NCBI RefSeq assembly: GCF_029318635.1
Contig: NZ_CP119676.1
Span: 1,487,001-1,551,000, forward strand
Source of the DNA: Varunaivibrio sulfuroxidans
GTDB lineage: Bacteria; Pseudomonadota; Alphaproteobacteria; Rhodospirillales; Magnetovibrionaceae
Direction of reading: 5' to 3'
DNA length: 64,000 nucleotides
Shown piece by piece: positions 34,909 to 44,406 of the stretch. A program made the translations under genes and the position numbers. The first letter of the stretch is position 1; every line of letters begins with the position of its first letter. The notes below the pieces were generated by a model. The model was not told where the DNA came from. It worked only from the letters and a program-made list of their open reading frames with translations, and ran no database searches.

Positions 34909-35841
34909 CTATCCGTCGGCATTGATCCGCGCGATGAGTTCTTTGAGCACGGTTTCGGCGCGTTCGTTGTCGATACGACAGGTTCCCGCCGAGGCGTGGC
35001 CCCCGCCGCCATAATGCAACATCAACGAGCCGACTGAAGTCTTCGATGTTCGGTTCACGATTGACTTGCCGACCGCGAAAATGGTTTGCGTTCCATCGTC
35101 CTTGCGCGTGATTTGGATGGAGATATTGCAAGCCGGAAAAATGGCGTAGAGCGTAAAGCGATTGCCGGCGAAGACGATCGGCTCGTCCCTCAGATCGACC
35201 ACCACCAGGTTTTTATGGATCTTCGCGCTTCGCCGCAGCTGCAGCTCGAATTTTTCCTCATGGGCCATGTATAGCTGGGCGCGCTCGCGAACGTCCGGGA
35301 TGGCGAGAATTTCTTCAACCGGATGGTGACGGCAATACAGCATCATGTCTTTCATGAATTGTTCATGGCTGATGGAGAAAGTGTCGAACCGTTGCAGTCC
35401 GGTGCGCGGATCGAGAAGAAAATTCAACAGCGTCCACGGCCCCGGAGCGAGAATTTCCTCTTCGGAATACTGTGCGGAGTCGGCCTTGTCCACGGCATCC
35501 ATCAAATCTTTGGATATGGCGTCGAGGGCGCCGTCCTTGTCATAATAATTGTAGACGACGCGGGCGGCCGAAGGGGCGTTGGGATCGATAATGTGAGACG
35601 AGGGACGTTCGGCGATGCGTTGGGTTTCACTGAGATGGTGATCGAAACACAGATGAACGCCCGGCACATAGGGTAGATTGGTGGTGATGTCGTTCGCCGT
35701 GATCGCGATTTTTCCGTCCTGCATATCTTTCGGTTCGGCGAAGATGACTTCGTCGATGATGCCGATTTCCTGCAACAACGCACCCGCTACGACGCCGTCG
35801 AAGTCCGCCCTGGTCACCAATCTATATTTTTTGTCAGACAT
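34909..35841 (-). CDS. DHH/DHHA1-family phosphoesterase
   Basis: 310 residues with the four metal motifs of the DHH superfamily in order: RADFDGVVAGA near 15, the DHH of CFDHHLSE near 70, an aspartate around DAVDKADSAQY, and the C-terminal GGGGHASAGTCR of DHHA1. Family members hydrolyse polyphosphate, short oligonucleotides or cyclic dinucleotides; the substrate here is unknown. It is 33 bases downstream of cheR on the same strand. Confidence 0.85.
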   Translation of the reverse strand: MSDKKYRLVTRADFDGVVAGALLQEIGIIDEVIFAEPKDMQDGKIAITANDITTNLPYVPGVHLCFDHHLSETQRIAERPSSHIIDPNAPSAARVVYNYYDKDGALDAISKDLMDAVDKADSAQYSEEEILAPGPWTLLNFLLDPRTGLQRFDTFSISHEQFMKDMMLYCRHHPVEEILAIPDVRERAQLYMAHEEKFELQLRRSAKIHKNLVVVDLRDEPIVFAGNRFTLYAIFPACNISIQITRKDDGTQTIFAVGKSIVNRTSKTSVGSLMLHYGGGGHASAGTCRIDNERAETVLKELIARINADG

Positions 35842-35874
35842 CACTACTAGGACCCGTCACTTTTTTGCATTTCA

Positions 35875-36684
35875 TCAGGTCAGCGTGTACACGCCACGCT
35901 GACCGGCAAGGGGCTTAAACTTGTCGGAGACGCCAAGCACGGTTTCGGCGCCGCCAAGAAACAACATCCCGTCCTTGGGCATCAACCGTGCGATCGAATC
36001 TAACACTTTTGTCTTCGTCGGAGCGTCAAAATAAATGAGGACATTTCGACAAAAAACAATGTCAAATTTACCGAGGCCCGCCGGATCTTCAAGTAAATTG
36101 AAATATTTGTAGGTGATCATCTTGCGCAGTTCCGGCTTGATCTGCCAACTTTCGTCTTTCTTCTCAAAATATTTCAATAACAGCTGAATAGGCAGCCCGC
36201 GCTGAACTTCGAATTGGGTGTACAGCCCATCCTTGGCCTTGTTGAGAATATCGTGGGAAATGTCGGTGCCGACGATATCTATCTTCCAATTCGCCAACCG
36301 AGCGCCCAGTTCTTTCAGCACGATCGCGATCGAATAGGGCTCTTGACCACTGGAAGCGGCGGCGCACCAGACGCGGAGGCTTTTTCGGCTCGCGCGGCTC
36401 TCCAAAAAGGGCGGTAAAACGACATCCCGTAGCAAGTCGAACGGCTTGATATCACGAAAGAAAAATGATTCATTCGTGGTCATCGCCTCGGTAACCTGAA
36501 CGATCAGAGCCTCGTCCTTGCGGGTGCGAATGGCACTGACCAGCTCCTCGAGACTCGACAGGCTGTTCTTGCGCGCAACAGGCATCAGGCGGCTTTCGAG
36601 GAGGTAGGACTTGTCCGGGGTCAGCACAAGCCCGGAGCGTCCCTTGAGCAGGGTGCTGATGAAGTCAAAATCAGCAGGGGTCAC
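35875..36684 (-). CDS. cheR: chemotaxis protein methyltransferase CheR
   Basis: 269 residues. N-terminal helical CheR domain, then the SAM-binding domain with AASSGQEPYSIAIVL and FDIVFCRNVLIYFD. It methylates glutamates on chemoreceptors; a candidate target is the MCP encoded at 60.6-62.7 kb. cheY ends 22 bases upstream, so they form a small operon without cheA, cheW or cheB in view. Confidence 0.93.
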   Translation of the reverse strand: MTPADFDFISTLLKGRSGLVLTPDKSYLLESRLMPVARKNSLSSLEELVSAIRTRKDEALIVQVTEAMTTNESFFFRDIKPFDLLRDVVLPPFLESRASRKSLRVWCAAASSGQEPYSIAIVLKELGARLANWKIDIVGTDISHDILNKAKDGLYTQFEVQRGLPIQLLLKYFEKKDESWQIKPELRKMITYKYFNLLEDPAGLGKFDIVFCRNVLIYFDAPTKTKVLDSIARLMPKDGMLFLGGAETVLGVSDKFKPLAGQRGVYTLT

Positions 36685-36706
36685 GGTATCTCTCCCTAGC
36701 GAAGCC

Positions 36707-37072
36707 TTAAATCAACCCGACCTGGGCGAATTTGGCCTGAATAATCTCGGAATCGAACGGCTTCATAATGTATTCGTTCGCGCCCGCGCTCATGGCTTCT
36801 TGAATGTGTTCAAGATCGTTTTCCGTCGTGCAGAATACGACGATGGGCTTGTCTCCGTTGGGGAGCTTCCGCAATTCGACAAGATATTCGAGGCCGTTCA
36901 TGACCGGCATGTTCCAATCCAGCAACACGGCATCGGGCATCGACGCCTTGCTGGCGTCCAGGGCTTCCTGGCCATCGGCGGCTTCCACGGTTTCAAACTC
37001 CAACTCTTGAAGAATTTTCCGGGCGACCATGCGGATGACCTTGGAATCATCAACAATCAAACAGGTTTTCAT
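36707..37072 (-). CDS. CheY-like single-domain response regulator
   Basis: 121 residues: acidic pair in IVDDSKVIRM, phosphoacceptor aspartate in AVLLDWNMPVMNG, threonine in FCTTENDL, and lysine in YIMKPFDSEI. No output domain, so it is likely to act by protein contact (flagellar switch or another target). Upstream in-frame starts run through an 18-bp tandem repeat and are not likely. Located before cheR. Confidence 0.9.
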   Translation of the reverse strand: MKTCLIVDDSKVIRMVARKILQELEFETVEAADGQEALDASKASMPDAVLLDWNMPVMNGLEYLVELRKLPNGDKPIVVFCTTENDLEHIQEAMSAGANEYIMKPFDSEIIQAKFAQVGLI

Positions 37073-37084
37073 ATGCGATCCAAT

Positions 37085-37120
37085 TCTTACGGTGGCGTCG
37101 TGTCTTACGGTGGTGTCGCG
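37085..37120. repeat. two-copy 18-bp tandem repeat upstream of cheY
   Basis: TCTTACGGTGGCGTCGTG is repeated with two changes (37085-37102, 37103-37120) in the leader of the cheY-cheR genes. Confidence 0.85.
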
Positions 37121-37266
37121 CCTCGATACTCGTGATGCCGTCCGTGACCTCGATAGATACCGAGAACACCCCACTGGCACGGATAAAATCCAAGTTGTTC
37201 TTATTGATCATTAGAGGGATGAAGCCTTTTCTGCAAGCCTTTAAACGCGATCACTTATGGGTAACG

Positions 37267-38157
37267 TCAGGTATTTTCATCGATCTTCTCTTCCACCATT
37301 GTGCGAACATCGCCCGAACTCAACCCGCGCCGTCTCAAGGCGCGCAAAGTGACGCCGCTGTCGCGCTTGGCCAAGCGTCTTCCCTGGCTATCGCATAACA
37401 GCACATGGTGGTGGTAAAGCGGCGTTTCAAGCCCAAGAAGCGCCTGAAGCAAACGATGGATGTGCGTGGCGTGAAAAAGATCCTCGCCGCGGGTGACCAG
37501 GGTCACTTCCTGCGCGGCGTCATCGAGCGTGGCGCTGAGGTGATAACTGGTGGGGATATCCTTGCGCGCAAGGACCACATCCCCGAACATTTCCGGCGCG
37601 GCGCGCACTTCGCCGCGCCGGGCGTCGCGCCAAAACAACGGCGTCGTTTCCGCACCCGTTTGCGCCAAGGCCGCGGCCATGTCGAGCCGCCAAGCGTGGG
37701 GGACGCCCTCGGCGATCCGCGCGGCGCGGACTTCGACGGACAGCCCCCGGCAAGTTCCGGGATAAAGCGGCCCCCGCGACGCCGAATTTTCCGACAAATG
37801 CGGCGCGCCGCCCGCCGCCGCGACTTCGTGGGCGATATCCTTGCGGGTGCAAAAGCAAGGATAAACCAGTCTCCGGTCCCGCAACGACCGCAAGGCTTGG
37901 GCATAAACCTCAAGGCGTTGCGATTGCCTCAACACCGGCGCGCGCCAGTGAACGCCGAGCCAGGCGAGGTCTTCGAAGATCGCCTCGGCGAAGGTCTCCG
38001 AGCAGCGGGTATGGTCGATATCCTCAAGGCGAAGGTAAAAACGCCCGCCCACCCGCCGGGCGTACCCGGCGGCGAAAAGCGCCGCATAGGCGTGCCCCAG
38101 GTGAAGATATCCCGTGGGACTGGGAGCGAACCGGGTAATCATGGGCGGTGACGTCAT
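37267..38157 (-). CDS. gluQ: glutamyl-Q tRNA(Asp) synthetase
   Basis: 296 residues, a shortened glutamyl-tRNA synthetase: FAPSPTGYLHLGHA (HIGH motif), RLEDIDHTRC, and a KRDSG motif replacing KMSKS. Cysteines in YPCFCTRKD and a YPGTC motif form the zinc site of GluQ. It attaches glutamate to queuosine of tRNA(Asp). The start at 38157 is the second plausible ATG; MITRFAPSP at 38142 is also possible. The longer leader is not conserved. Confidence 0.9.
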   Translation of the reverse strand: MTSPPMITRFAPSPTGYLHLGHAYAALFAAGYARRVGGRFYLRLEDIDHTRCSETFAEAIFEDLAWLGVHWRAPVLRQSQRLEVYAQALRSLRDRRLVYPCFCTRKDIAHEVAAAGGAPHLSENSASRGPLYPGTCRGLSVEVRAARIAEGVPHAWRLDMAAALAQTGAETTPLFWRDARRGEVRAAPEMFGDVVLARKDIPTSYHLSATLDDAAQEVTLVTRGEDLFHATHIHRLLQALLGLETPLYHHHVLLCDSQGRRLAKRDSGVTLRALRRRGLSSGDVRTMVEEKIDENT

Positions 38158-38454
38158 GATGCTTTTTTTTAATTTAGACTTATGTAATATACGTGGGGCG
38201 CAATCTCGGCGGACAGTAGTCGGCTGACGATCATGGACCGAATTTTTACGAAAACATATCGTGCAAAGGGACCGCACAAATTGCAACGCCCTAAAATAAA
38301 GGGGACGGCCCCAAGATAAAAAACATCCGCGCTAAAAAACAAAATTTAAACCAGGGCAAGGCCGTTAGGAAAAAATGTAATGATCCGCGTTGGCGTCGCC
38401 TAGACCAACGACTGTCGAGGGCGCGCCGCGCATCGTAACTTGGGGAGAAAAATA
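38158..38454. other. gene-free region between gluQ and the HPP gene
   Basis: About 300 AT-rich bases holding divergent starts. No clear gene, RNA or repeat was seen. Confidence 0.5.
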
Positions 38455-38979
38455 TTGAGACGTTTTATAACCAGGCACCATCCCGCGGGGCCCCAGTGGT
38501 CATGGATCAAGGCCGGGGTCGGCGCGACTTTGGGCATTGGCGTGGTCGGCATGATGGGATATTTTTCTCATATGCCGTTGCTTATCGCGCCTTTTGGGGC
38601 CTCAAGCGTGTTGTTGTTTGCGGTGCCTGAAAGCGCCCTGTCGCAACCGGCCAATGTTGTCGGCGGGCATGTCTTGGCGACGATCGTCAGCATCGCCCTG
38701 CGCAGCGTCCTGCCCGGCGACTGGTGGGCGATCGCCGTCGCCGTGGGCGTGGTGGTCGCGGTGCTGGCCTGGGCGCGCCTGACCCATCCTCCGGCCGGCG
38801 CGGACCCGATCGTTGTTTTTCTCATGCATCCGGGCTGGTCGTTTATTTTTCTTCCTGTATTGTTGGGGGCGGTCGCCTTGGTCCTGGTCGCGACCATCGT
38901 CCATATGATCCCGCCACGCGTGGTTTATCCAGCCCACCATTTGGGCGCGGTGGCGGTCGAAACCGACGATGGAAGCTGA
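38455..38979 (+). CDS. HPP-family integral membrane protein
   Basis: 174 residues with about four to five transmembrane segments. The family motifs are present: LLIAPFGASSVLLFAVP, QPANVVGGHV and ARLTHPPAGADPI, from which the family is named. Some HPP proteins are linked to nitrite transport; function here is unknown. The start is TTG at 38455 after GGGGAG; a TTG at 38440 is an alternative. No ATG is available upstream of the conserved part. Confidence 0.85.
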   Translation: MRRFITRHHPAGPQWSWIKAGVGATLGIGVVGMMGYFSHMPLLIAPFGASSVLLFAVPESALSQPANVVGGHVLATIVSIALRSVLPGDWWAIAVAVGVVVAVLAWARLTHPPAGADPIVVFLMHPGWSFIFLPVLLGAVALVLVATIVHMIPPRVVYPAHHLGAVAVETDDGS

Positions 38980-39003
38980 CGATGGAAGCTGACGATGGAA
39001 GCT
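38965..39003. repeat. three-copy 13-bp tandem repeat at the end of the HPP gene
   Basis: GACGATGGAAGCT recurs three times without mismatch (38965, 38978, 38991). The HPP stop codon lies at the end of the first copy, so the last four codons belong to the repeat. Confidence 0.92.
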
Positions 39004-39101
39004 AATGAACGTTAAAGATGGGGGCCGCAAGACGCTTGTGACTTTCCTCAAGTATTTTCGACGTGCTCACATCATTTGAAAGTCACGATCTGGGAGATAA
39101 G

Positions 39102-39779
39102 ATGGAGACTCTACCTCAATTAAGCGGCCCGCAGTACGCGCCTTTGAACGGCGAACCCGCGCGGTCCTTGGTGATTTTTTTGCACGGCGTCGGCGCCAAC
39201 GGCCAGGACCTGATCGGCCTGGCGCCGCTTTTTCAGCGAGCCGTTCCCGACGCCCTGTTCATTTCGCCCGACGCCCCGTTCCCCTTCGACCTGCGGGGCG
39301 AAAATGCCCGGCAATGGTTTTCCCTTCAGGTGCTCAGCCCGGCGGGTCGCCTGAAGGGCGTGCGCGAGGCGGCGCCGATCTTGGATGCCTTTATCGACCA
39401 ACAACTCGAAAAATTGGGGTTGGACGACACCCGTTTGGCTTTGGTGGGCTTTTCCCAAGGCGCCATGATGGCGTTGCATGTGGGTCCCCGGCGCAAAGGA
39501 CGGATCGCGGGCATTCTCGGCTATAGCGGAATGGTTTGCGGCGGCGATCGTCTGGCCGATGAAACCTCCGCCCGCCCACCCGTCCTGATGGTCCACGGCG
39601 ACGACGATGCGATCGTCCCCCCGGCGGCCATGGAACAAACGGTAGAGGCCTTACAGGCTGCGGAATTTGACGTCCGCGCCCATATGCGCCCAGGCCTCGG
39701 CCACGGCATTGACGAGGAGGGCATCCGCCTCGGCGCGGCGTTTTTGAGCGACGTGCTCGGAGGCCCAACCGCGCAATGA
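39102..39779 (+). CDS. phospholipase/carboxylesterase family hydrolase
   Basis: 225 residues, alpha/beta hydrolase. Nucleophile in GFSQGAMMAL, acid in HGDDDAIVP, histidine in GLGHGID; the N-terminal FLHGVGANGQDLIGLA is the oxyanion region. The group includes E. coli YpfH-like esterases and acyl-protein thioesterases. Substrate unknown. GGGAG lies upstream of the ATG at 39102. Not evidently in an operon. Confidence 0.88.
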   Translation: METLPQLSGPQYAPLNGEPARSLVIFLHGVGANGQDLIGLAPLFQRAVPDALFISPDAPFPFDLRGENARQWFSLQVLSPAGRLKGVREAAPILDAFIDQQLEKLGLDDTRLALVGFSQGAMMALHVGPRRKGRIAGILGYSGMVCGGDRLADETSARPPVLMVHGDDDAIVPPAAMEQTVEALQAAEFDVRAHMRPGLGHGIDEEGIRLGAAFLSDVLGGPTAQ

Positions 39780-39906
39780 GCACGCGAAAATCAATGGACG
39801 CGCGGGAGAACGGGTTTCCCGCGCGTCACAATTCTTTCATCACGAGAAATGTAGGACTTAAGCACAAGATATAGTATTCTCCCGAAACAAGAAGGGAGAA
39901 TACGGT

Positions 39907-40470
39907 TTGTCTGCACTTGCCGGTCAATTTCCTGCGCTGGTCCTGAACGCCGATTTTCGGCCACTCAGTTATTTTCCGCTGTCCTTGTGGTCGTGGCAGG
40001 ATGCGATCAAGGCGGTATTCTTATCCCGGGTCAATGTCGTCTCGCAATACGAACGCCGGGTGCGCTCGCCGGGTCTCGAAATGGCGCTGCCCAGCGTCAT
40101 CTCCCTGAAGGAATACGTGCCCATGGCCCGGCGCCCGGCGTTTACGCGCTTTAACGTTTTTCTGCGCGATTTTTTCACCTGCCAATATTGCGGCGACCGT
40201 TTGCCCAGTGAGGACCTCACCTTCGACCACGTCGTCCCACGCGCGCGTGGCGGGCGGACGACCTGGGAAAACGTAGTGGCGTGCTGCGCGCCGTGCAACG
40301 TCTTCAAGGGCAGTCGCCTGCCCGCGCAATGCGGAATGACGCCGCTGTCGCCGCCCCAGGCCCCCAGCGCCTACAGCCTGTTGTCCAATGGGCGTTTTTT
40401 TCCACCCAACCATCTGCACGAAAGCTGGCGCGATTTCCTCTATTGGGACAGCGTCCTCGAACAAGGATAG
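39907..40470 (+). CDS. HNH endonuclease
   Basis: 187 residues from a TTG start (AAGGGAGAA site upstream). The HNH zinc-finger domain is clear: FTCQYCGDRLPSEDLTFDHVVPRARGG, then NVVACCAPCNVFKG, with two CxxC pairs and the DH catalytic pair. Proteins of this length with the leader VLNADFRPLSYFPLSLWSWQDAIKAV are conserved in alphaproteobacteria; biological role not known. Confidence 0.88.
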   Translation: MSALAGQFPALVLNADFRPLSYFPLSLWSWQDAIKAVFLSRVNVVSQYERRVRSPGLEMALPSVISLKEYVPMARRPAFTRFNVFLRDFFTCQYCGDRLPSEDLTFDHVVPRARGGRTTWENVVACCAPCNVFKGSRLPAQCGMTPLSPPQAPSAYSLLSNGRFFPPNHLHESWRDFLYWDSVLEQG

Positions 40471-40492
40471 CGGCGCTAGGCGGCGAAAAGCC

Positions 40493-40520
40493 TTGCCTTT
40501 ACCGTCATATTGCGTATATT
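40493..40520 (+). promoter_or_regulatory. candidate rpsD promoter
   Basis: TTGCCT (40493-40498), 16-base spacer, TATATT (40515-40520), about 120 bases before rpsD. Confidence 0.45.
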
Positions 40521-40638
40521 TCCCGCCTTCTTCCCGAGAATGTGGGCCCAATGTGACCCCGTTCGTCTGCGGGCGTCTTGCGACGCGCGCCTGGCGAAAC
40601 TATCGGGACAACAACAGCCGATTAACGGATAGGTACCA

Positions 40639-41256
40639 ATGACAAAGCGTATTCAATCGAAGTACAAGATCAATCGCCGCCTCGGCGTCAACCTTTGGGG
40701 ACGCCCCAAAAGCCCCGTCAACGCCCGCGAATACGGCCCCGGACAACACGGCCAGCGCCGCCGCAACAAGCCGACCGATTTCGGCATTCAGTTGATGGCG
40801 AAGCAAAAGCTGAAGGGCTACTACGGCAATATTTCGGAAAAGCAGTTCCGCCGTTACTATAATGAGGCCGTGCGCCGCAGCGGCGACACCTCGGAAAATC
40901 TCGTCGGCCTTCTGGAACGCCGCCTGGATGCCGTGGTCTACCGCATGAAATTCGTCCCAACGGTCTTTTCCGCACGTCAGTTCGTCAATCACGGCCATGT
41001 TCTCGTCAATGGCAAGCGGGTCAACATTCCTTCTTATATGGTCAAGGAAGGCGACGTCATCACCGTGCGCGAAAAATCACGCGGCATTCCGATGGTGATC
41101 GAGGCGGCCAATTCGCCCGAACGCGACGTCCCCGATTACATCAACGTCGATTTCAACAAGCTTGAGGGATCGTTTCAGCGCACCCCCATTTTGGAAGACG
41201 TTCCCTATCCGGTGCAGATGGAACCCAATCTGGTGATCGAATTTTATTCGCGCTAA
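40639..41256 (+). CDS. rpsD: 30S ribosomal protein S4
   Basis: 205 residues with the N-terminal rRNA-binding part ([22 protein letters not shown]) and the S4 RNA-binding domain [34 protein letters not shown]. Nucleates assembly of the small subunit. The short N-terminus without the CxxC zinc pair is normal for alphaproteobacteria. It is a single-gene unit with its own terminator, outside a ribosomal operon. Confidence 0.97.
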   Translation: MTKRIQSKYKINRRLGVNLWGRPKSPVNAREYGPGQHGQRRRNKPTDFGIQLMAKQKLKGYYGNISEKQFRRYYNEAVRRSGDTSENLVGLLERRLDAVVYRMKFVPTVFSARQFVNHGHVLVNGKRVNIPSYMVKEGDVITVREKSRGIPMVIEAANSPERDVPDYINVDFNKLEGSFQRTPILEDVPYPVQMEPNLVIEFYSR

Positions 41257-41293
41257 AAAGCGCGCCGCCTTCGCCCAGCGCGCGGGCGCCGTC

Positions 41294-41330
41294 AAAAAAG
41301 GCCGCCGGTTTCTCATCGGCGGCCTTTTTT
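41294..41330 (+). terminator. rpsD intrinsic terminator
   Basis: GGCCGCCG and CGGCGGCC arms with a loop of nine bases, A-tract before and six T after, so it can work in both directions between rpsD and the convergent ArsR gene. Confidence 0.9.
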
Positions 41331-41342
41331 AGGCAAAACCTC

Positions 41343-41388
41343 CGGGAGCCGGGGCGTAACTGGGCCGGGAGCCGGGGCGTGACTGGGA
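41343..41388. repeat. two-copy 23-bp tandem repeat
   Basis: CGGGAGCCGGGGCGTAACTG plus three bases, repeated directly (41343-41365, 41366-41388) with two changes, in the space between rpsD and the ArsR gene. Confidence 0.85.
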
Positions 41389-41420
41389 ATGCACGGCCCT
41401 TCTCGAAACGTACTTCTCGC

Positions 41421-41786
41421 CTAAGAATCAAGCCGCGCGGACGCTCCCGAAGACGCCGCATGCGGATCCGGCAAGAAACCGTACCACCGTTGAAGCACGT
41501 CCAGCAATGGCGATACTTCGGGGCAGTTGAGGGAATAAAATATACGCCGCCCTTGCCGACGCGCGCTGACCATGTCCCGTTCGCGCAATTTGGCGAGATG
41601 CTGGCTGAGGCACAAACGGGAAATTCCCGTTTTACGCACCAGTTGTCCGACACATGATTCTTTGCCGTCGGCAAGGCAGCTCACGATGAGTAGGCGATTT
41701 TTATGTCCCAATAAGTCAAGGATATCGACGGAGCGTTTGTTGATTTCCGTCGCACTAAGGCAGCATGAGGTTACGCTGTGTGCCAT
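41421..41786 (-). CDS. ArsR/SmtB-family transcriptional regulator
   Basis: 121 residues with a winged helix-turn-helix: RLLIVSCLADGKESCVGQLV, ISRLCLSQHLAKLRERDMVSARRQGRRIFYSL. Six cysteines are present (8, 9, 37, 45, 59, 88). Cys37 and Cys88 lie in helix positions where thiol-sensing relatives of the BigR/SqrR type carry reactive cysteines, so a sulfide or redox signal is possible, but metal sensing cannot be excluded. No target gene is adjacent. Confidence 0.85.
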   Translation of the reverse strand: MAHSVTSCCLSATEINKRSVDILDLLGHKNRLLIVSCLADGKESCVGQLVRKTGISRLCLSQHLAKLRERDMVSARRQGRRIFYSLNCPEVSPLLDVLQRWYGFLPDPHAASSGASARLDS

Positions 41787-42012
41787 GTCTCAATTCCGTC
41801 AAAATATATAAAAAATAAAAGGGTGTTTTTATTGATACAGATATGATCTGCGATTGCAACCGACGATCCGAAATCCATGCGGCGGCGGCGCGAAAATTCC
41901 TTTTTATGCGAACGAAAACACCCCCGCCCCCCAAACATTGGACCACCGTTGACACGAAAAGCCGACGGCGGGCGCTTGGCCGAAAAACATCGCCTGCGGC
42001 GTACAAGCACGC
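41787..42012 (+). other. gene-free region ahead of an orphan terminator
   Basis: No convincing protein. Short frames (for example 41843-42073) continue through the terminator hairpin and so are unlikely genes. Since the terminator needs a transcript, a small RNA ending near 42052 is possible. Confidence 0.35.
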
Positions 42013-42052
42013 AAAAAATAAGGCCGGGACATCTCTCCCGGCCTTATTTTTT
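42013..42052. terminator. strong symmetrical intrinsic terminator
   Basis: A 17-base arm (A6, T, A2, then GGCCGGGA) pairs with its complement around CATCTC and ends in six T. It is perfect on both strands, with no annotated gene directly before it on either strand. Confidence 0.85.
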
Positions 42053-42152
42053 CATACGATGGGCGCGCTATAGGCTTGCTCTATAGGCAAATGACGCGAG
42101 AACCGATCCTCGCCTTTCGCAAAATTTCATCTTTACTCCAGAGTCGGGAGCT

Positions 42153-42383
42153 ATTGGACACAAATATGTGAAGAAAATCACACCATACCAAAAAGATAAC
42201 CTCGTGGAGCGGCTCGACGTTTCGCGAACGAAAAGTCGGAGTCAATCCACTAGTGGTTTGAGTTTAACATTTGAGTCCGATGCAATTGGACACAAATGTG
42301 TGAAGAAATCAAACTGCAACAAAAAGATAGATAGTGGTCGGCCCGATGGTTCGCGAGAGCGAAACGTCGGAGTCGATCCACTA
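42153..42383. repeat. diverged direct repeat (period 132 bp) with conserved hairpin after pckG
   Basis: Two copies, from 42153 and from 42285, share ATTGGACACAAATRTGTGAAG, a CAAAAAGATA block and a terminal GTCGGAGTC-ATCCACTAG block. Each holds an inverted repeat ending in TTCG/CGAA arms followed by GTCGG; the copies differ in sequence but keep pairing. The second copy ends at the pckG stop codon. No coding capacity. Confidence 0.7.
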
Positions 42384-44204
42384 GGATGGCAGTTCCCAGA
42401 CCTCGGGCGCCGCCTTCAACCGGTCGATCAGCGCCCGACGCTGGCGCTCCACCTCGGCGGGAAGCCGATCCTTAAAGCGAGCGAACAGCTCAGTTTGATC
42501 CTCCGCCTCGGCCAGGCCATCCGCCCGATTGACCGCCATCAGCTCGTGGAAATCCTTGGCGTCGAACTCAAGGCCATGCCAGTTCAGTTCGGCGCGGGTC
42601 GGCATCACCCCCAACGGACTTTCGACGCCGTCCCGGGCGCGGCCACGGGCGCGTTCGACGATCCAGTGCAAAACCCGCATGTTTTCGCCGAAGCCCGGCC
42701 ACATGAACTTGCCGTCCGCGTTCTTGCGGAACCAGTTGACGCGGAAAATCGCCGGCGGATTGGTCACCTTCTTGCCCATTTCCAGCCAATGGGACCAGTA
42801 ATCGCCCATGTTGTAGCCGCAAAAGGGTAGCATCGCGAACGGATCGCGCCGGATCGCGGCCTGGCCGACCGCGGCGGCGGTCGCTTCCGAGCCCATCGTC
42901 GCCGCCAAGTAAACGCCGTGATTCCAATCGAACGCTTGGAACACCAGCGGGAAGGTCCGCGACAGCCGGCCACCGAAGATAAACGCCGAAATCGGCACCC
43001 CCTTGGGGTCTTCCCAGGCCGGATCGATGCTTGGGCACTGCGACGCCGGGGCGGTGAAACGGGCATTGGGATGGGCCGCCGGGGTGGCGCTTTCGGGGGT
43101 CCAGTCGTTGCCCCGCCAGTCGATCAGATGGGCGGGCGCCTCGGACATATCTTCCCACCACACGTCGCCGTCGTCGGTCAGCGCGACGTTGGTGAAAATG
43201 CAATCTTTCTTCAGTGTGTTCATCGCCGTCGGATTGGACTTCATCGAGGTGCCTGGGGCGACGCCGAAGTAGCCCGCCTCCGGGTTGATGGCGTAAAGGC
43301 GACCATCGGCGCCGGGCTTGATCCAGGCGATGTCGTCGCCGACGGTCCATACCTTCCAGCCATCGAACCCCTTGGGCGGGATCAGCATCGCCAGATTGGT
43401 CTTGCCGCAGGCCGAGGGAAAGGCCGCCGCGACGTAGGTTTTTTCACCTTCCGGGTTTTCGATGCCGACAATCAACATGTGTTCGGCGAGCCAGCCTTCC
43501 TCGCGCGCCATCGACGAGGCGATGCGCAGGGCGAAGCACTTCTTGCCGAGCAGCGCATTGCCGCCGTAGCCCGAACCGTAGGACCATATCTCGCGGCTTT
43601 CGGGGAAGTGAACGATATACTTGGTATCGTTGCACGGCCAGACGACGTCTTTTTCGCCGGGAGCCAGGGGTGCGCCCACCGAGTGCACGCAAGGTACGAA
43701 ATCGCCGTCGTCGCCAAGCACGTCGAGAACCGCGCCGCCCATCCGGGTCATCAGGCGCATGTTGACGCAGGCATAAGGAGAATCGGTCAGCTGCACGCCG
43801 ATGTGCGCGATCGGCGAGCCCAGAGGCCCCATCGAAAAAGGCACCACATACATGGTCCGCCCGGCCATGCAGCCGTCGAACAACGGCTCCAGGGTCGTAC
43901 GCATTTGCGCGGGATCCATCCAGTTGTTGGTGGGACCGGCGTCTTCTTCGCGGGCGCTGCAAATATAGGTGCTGCCCTCGACACGGGCGACATCGGAGGG
44001 GTTGGAGCGGGCGAGAAAACTACCCGGGCGTTTTTCCTCGTTCAGACGAATGAGGGTGCCGCTCTCCACCATGTCGTCGCACAAACGGTCGTATTCTTCC
44101 TGCGAGCCGTCACACCAGTGAATGGCGTCGGGTTTGGTCCGCTGTGCGATTTCATCCACCCAAGAAATTAGTCGGGCGTTGCGTGTCGTATCAGTGCCGG
44201 GCAT
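42381..44204 (-). CDS. pckG: phosphoenolpyruvate carboxykinase (GTP)
   Basis: 607 residues. The GTP-type active-site loop is [13 protein letters not shown] with Cys266 and P-loop 263-271; the substrate loop [13 protein letters not shown] and the [17 protein letters not shown] nucleotide motif follow the family. It converts oxaloacetate and GTP to PEP. Many alphaproteobacteria use the ATP type here instead. In related genomes pckA lies next to chvI; here a 4-kb block (44.4-48.2 kb) separates them. Confidence 0.96.
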   Translation of the reverse strand: MPGTDTTRNARLISWVDEIAQRTKPDAIHWCDGSQEEYDRLCDDMVESGTLIRLNEEKRPGSFLARSNPSDVARVEGSTYICSAREEDAGPTNNWMDPAQMRTTLEPLFDGCMAGRTMYVVPFSMGPLGSPIAHIGVQLTDSPYACVNMRLMTRMGGAVLDVLGDDGDFVPCVHSVGAPLAPGEKDVVWPCNDTKYIVHFPESREIWSYGSGYGGNALLGKKCFALRIASSMAREEGWLAEHMLIVGIENPEGEKTYVAAAFPSACGKTNLAMLIPPKGFDGWKVWTVGDDIAWIKPGADGRLYAINPEAGYFGVAPGTSMKSNPTAMNTLKKDCIFTNVALTDDGDVWWEDMSEAPAHLIDWRGNDWTPESATPAAHPNARFTAPASQCPSIDPAWEDPKGVPISAFIFGGRLSRTFPLVFQAFDWNHGVYLAATMGSEATAAAVGQAAIRRDPFAMLPFCGYNMGDYWSHWLEMGKKVTNPPAIFRVNWFRKNADGKFMWPGFGENMRVLHWIVERARGRARDGVESPLGVMPTRAELNWHGLEFDAKDFHELMAVNRADGLAEAEDQTELFARFKDRLPAEVERQRRALIDRLKAAPEVWELPS

Positions 44205-44406
44205 CGGCTCGTGGCCTCCTTGAAATGTGGACGCCGCTCAAAAAAAAGCGGCAGGGTCTGTCACTGTACAGAGGCCCGGCATACTGCGTCACACATCCGG
44301 CCATGACAAGGGCAAAGCGGGAATAAAGCGGCTTTTTTCAACCCGGCGTTCACGGCGAAACGCAACCGCAAGAAGACCGTCGCCGAAGGGTGCGCGCAAC
44401 GCGCGA

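Noticed and set aside
41843..42073. Small frame over the orphan terminator
   Set aside because: The terminator hairpin is inside it, so it is unlikely to be translated as a gene.
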